A program made the translations under genes and the position numbers. Below are positions 63,015-64,000 of a stretch of 64,000 nt of DNA, in pieces (the stretch's first letter is position 1; every line of letters begins with the position of its first letter). Source of the DNA: Asaia bogorensis_B (GTDB lineage: Bacteria > Pseudomonadota > Alphaproteobacteria > Acetobacterales > Acetobacteraceae). The notes below the pieces were generated by a model that worked only from the letters and a program-made list of their open reading frames with translations, ran no database searches and was not told the origin of the DNA. The stretch is from assembly GCF_900465315.1 (NCBI RefSeq), contig NZ_UBIX01000013.1; one strand, 5' to 3'.

Positions 63015-64000
63015 TTACTTCCCCTTCAAATTCGGTGCCAGCATGGTGCGCGGGTCGACCAGTCGGTCGAAATCGGCCTCGCTGACGGCATTCAGGGCCA
63101 GGGCGGCCTCTTTCAGCGTGCAGTCATGATCCATGGCGTAATGCGCGACCTTTGAGGCCGTGTCGTAGCCGATGGTGGGGGCAAGGGCCGTCACTAGCAT
63201 GACGGACTCTGCCACATAGCGCTCGATGCGGGCGAGGTTCGGCTTGGTGCCTTCAATCAGGAAGGTGCGGAAATTCTCGCTGCCGTCATGCAGCAGGGTA
63301 ATGCTCTGCATGATGTTCTGAATGATGAGCGGCTTATAGACGTTCATTTCCAGCAGGCCGCCGGCGCCGCCGAACCCAACCGCCACGTCATTGGCCATTA
63401 CCTGCACGGCCAGCATGGCCAGCGCCTCGGCCTGGGTCGGGTTGACCTTGCCGGGCATGATGGACGAGCCTGGCTCGTTCTCGGGCAGATGCAGCTCGGC
63501 AAAACCGGCACGCGGGCCGCAGGAGAGCAGGCGGATATCGTTCGCGATTTTATAAAGCGCGCCTGCCGTGGTGCGCAGCGCACCAGAGAAATGCACGAGC
63601 GCATCATGCGCGCCTTGCCGGGCGAACTTGTTTTCGCCGCTGATGAAGGCGGCGTCGCTCAGGCGGGCGATTTCGGCGCAGGCGCGACCGGCAAAGGGGG
63701 CATCGGTGTTGATGCCGGTGCCAAGTGCTGTGCCGCCAAGGGCGAGGGGGTAGAGACCCTTCTCGGCTTCCTGAATGCGGGCGATGTTCTCGCGCAGCAT
63801 TCCGGCATAGCCGTGGAATTCCTGACCCAGCGTGACCGGCACGGCATCCTGCATATGGGTGCGGCCAATCTTGACGATGTCCTTCCATTCCTCGGCCTTG
63901 GCCTCGATGGATTCCGCCAGACGGGTCAGGGCCGGGATCAGCCTGCGACGGCTGCCCAGTACGACGGCCACATGCATGGCGGTGGGGAAGTTGTCGTTGG
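63015..64000 (-). CDS. fumC: Fumarate hydratase class II, partial at window edge
   Basis: Reversible hydration of fumarate to malate in the TCA cycle. The visible 328 or so C-terminal residues include GRTHMQDAVPVTLGQEF, GGTALGTGIN, the fumarase/aspartase signature GSSIMPGKVNP with the catalytic loop Ser, and the C-terminal domain ending NLKGK. The frame continues past base 64000 (NDNFPTAMHVAVVL at the edge), so the N-terminus lies outside the window. Its 3' end is duplicated at 61061. Confidence 0.95.
   Translation of the reverse strand, partial: NDNFPTAMHVAVVLGSRRRLIPALTRLAESIEAKAEEWKDIVKIGRTHMQDAVPVTLGQEFHGYAGMLRENIARIQEAEKGLYPLALGGTALGTGINTDAPFAGRACAEIARLSDAAFISGENKFARQGAHDALVHFSGALRTTAGALYKIANDIRLLSCGPRAGFAELHLPENEPGSSIMPGKVNPTQAEALAMLAVQVMANDVAVGFGGAGGLLEMNVYKPLIIQNIMQSITLLHDGSENFRTFLIEGTKPNLARIERYVAESVMLVTALAPTIGYDTASKVAHYAMDHDCTLKEAALALNAVSEADFDRLVDPRTMLAPNLKGK

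Overview
The window looks like the chromosome of an acetic acid bacterium (Alphaproteobacteria, Acetobacteraceae). Three things suggest this: a C4-pathway 5-aminolevulinate synthase, a gluconate 5-dehydrogenase that closely resembles the Gluconobacter Gno enzyme as I remember it, and GC-rich codon use. The genus cannot be fixed from the sequence alone; Asaia or a close relative is a guess. Genes are dense and mostly ordinary up to about 57.8 kb. From about 57.9 to 62.96 kb there is an AT-richer accessory island. No tRNA, rRNA or CRISPR array was seen.

Layout. 0-10.5 kb: a degenerate EAL-domain protein, hemA, a large MscS-type channel, a hybrid histidine kinase, and gluconate 5-dehydrogenase. 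10.7-15.7 kb: sulfate assimilation (cysG, cysH, cysD and a fused cysNC) ending in a clear terminator. 15.7-21.9 kb: an acid phosphatase, then two divergent units for reactive sulfur and peroxide. One unit is a peroxiredoxin overlapped by an ArsR/BigR-like repressor without cysteines. The other is a persulfide-dioxygenase-like hydrolase, a phosphatase-SQR fusion and a TauE exporter. A palindromic operator lies between the two units. 22-24 kb: a methyltransferase divergent from an AraC regulator.

24-32.7 kb: purine scavenging. An exported adenosine deaminase and a purine nucleoside permease-like protein overlap; HU and xdhABC follow, and adenine deaminase lies at 38 kb. Between the deaminase and HU the sequence carries two exact direct duplications of 249 and 250 bp, one centred on an N. 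They are best read as unmerged contig ends. 32.8-37.9 kb: a HAD phosphatase, the feoA-feoB-small Cys-rich protein iron operon with a Fur-like palindrome, and an orphan flavin halogenase-like gene.

39.8-53.6 kb: a complete GlcNAc/chito-oligosaccharide locus. It holds a TonB receptor, an OprB porin, a GH20 hexosaminidase, a NagP transporter, a BadF-type GlcNAc kinase, NagA, NagB, a NagC-like ROK regulator and a CutC protein. A shared ATAAAyTAAs motif sits in three of its promoters. 53.6-57.8 kb: a nitrilase-family amidase, an aldehyde dehydrogenase and an S10 peptidase.

57.9-63 kb: an AIPR-type defence gene, a complete IS5-family element with a -1 frameshift signal and TA target duplication, a decayed copy of the fumC 3' end, a SleB-like wall hydrolase frameshifted in a G8 tract, and a small secreted protein that could be its immunity partner. 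The intact fumC then runs off the right edge. The fumC-tail direct repeat frames the hydrolase pair and suggests acquisition by recombination at the end of fumC.
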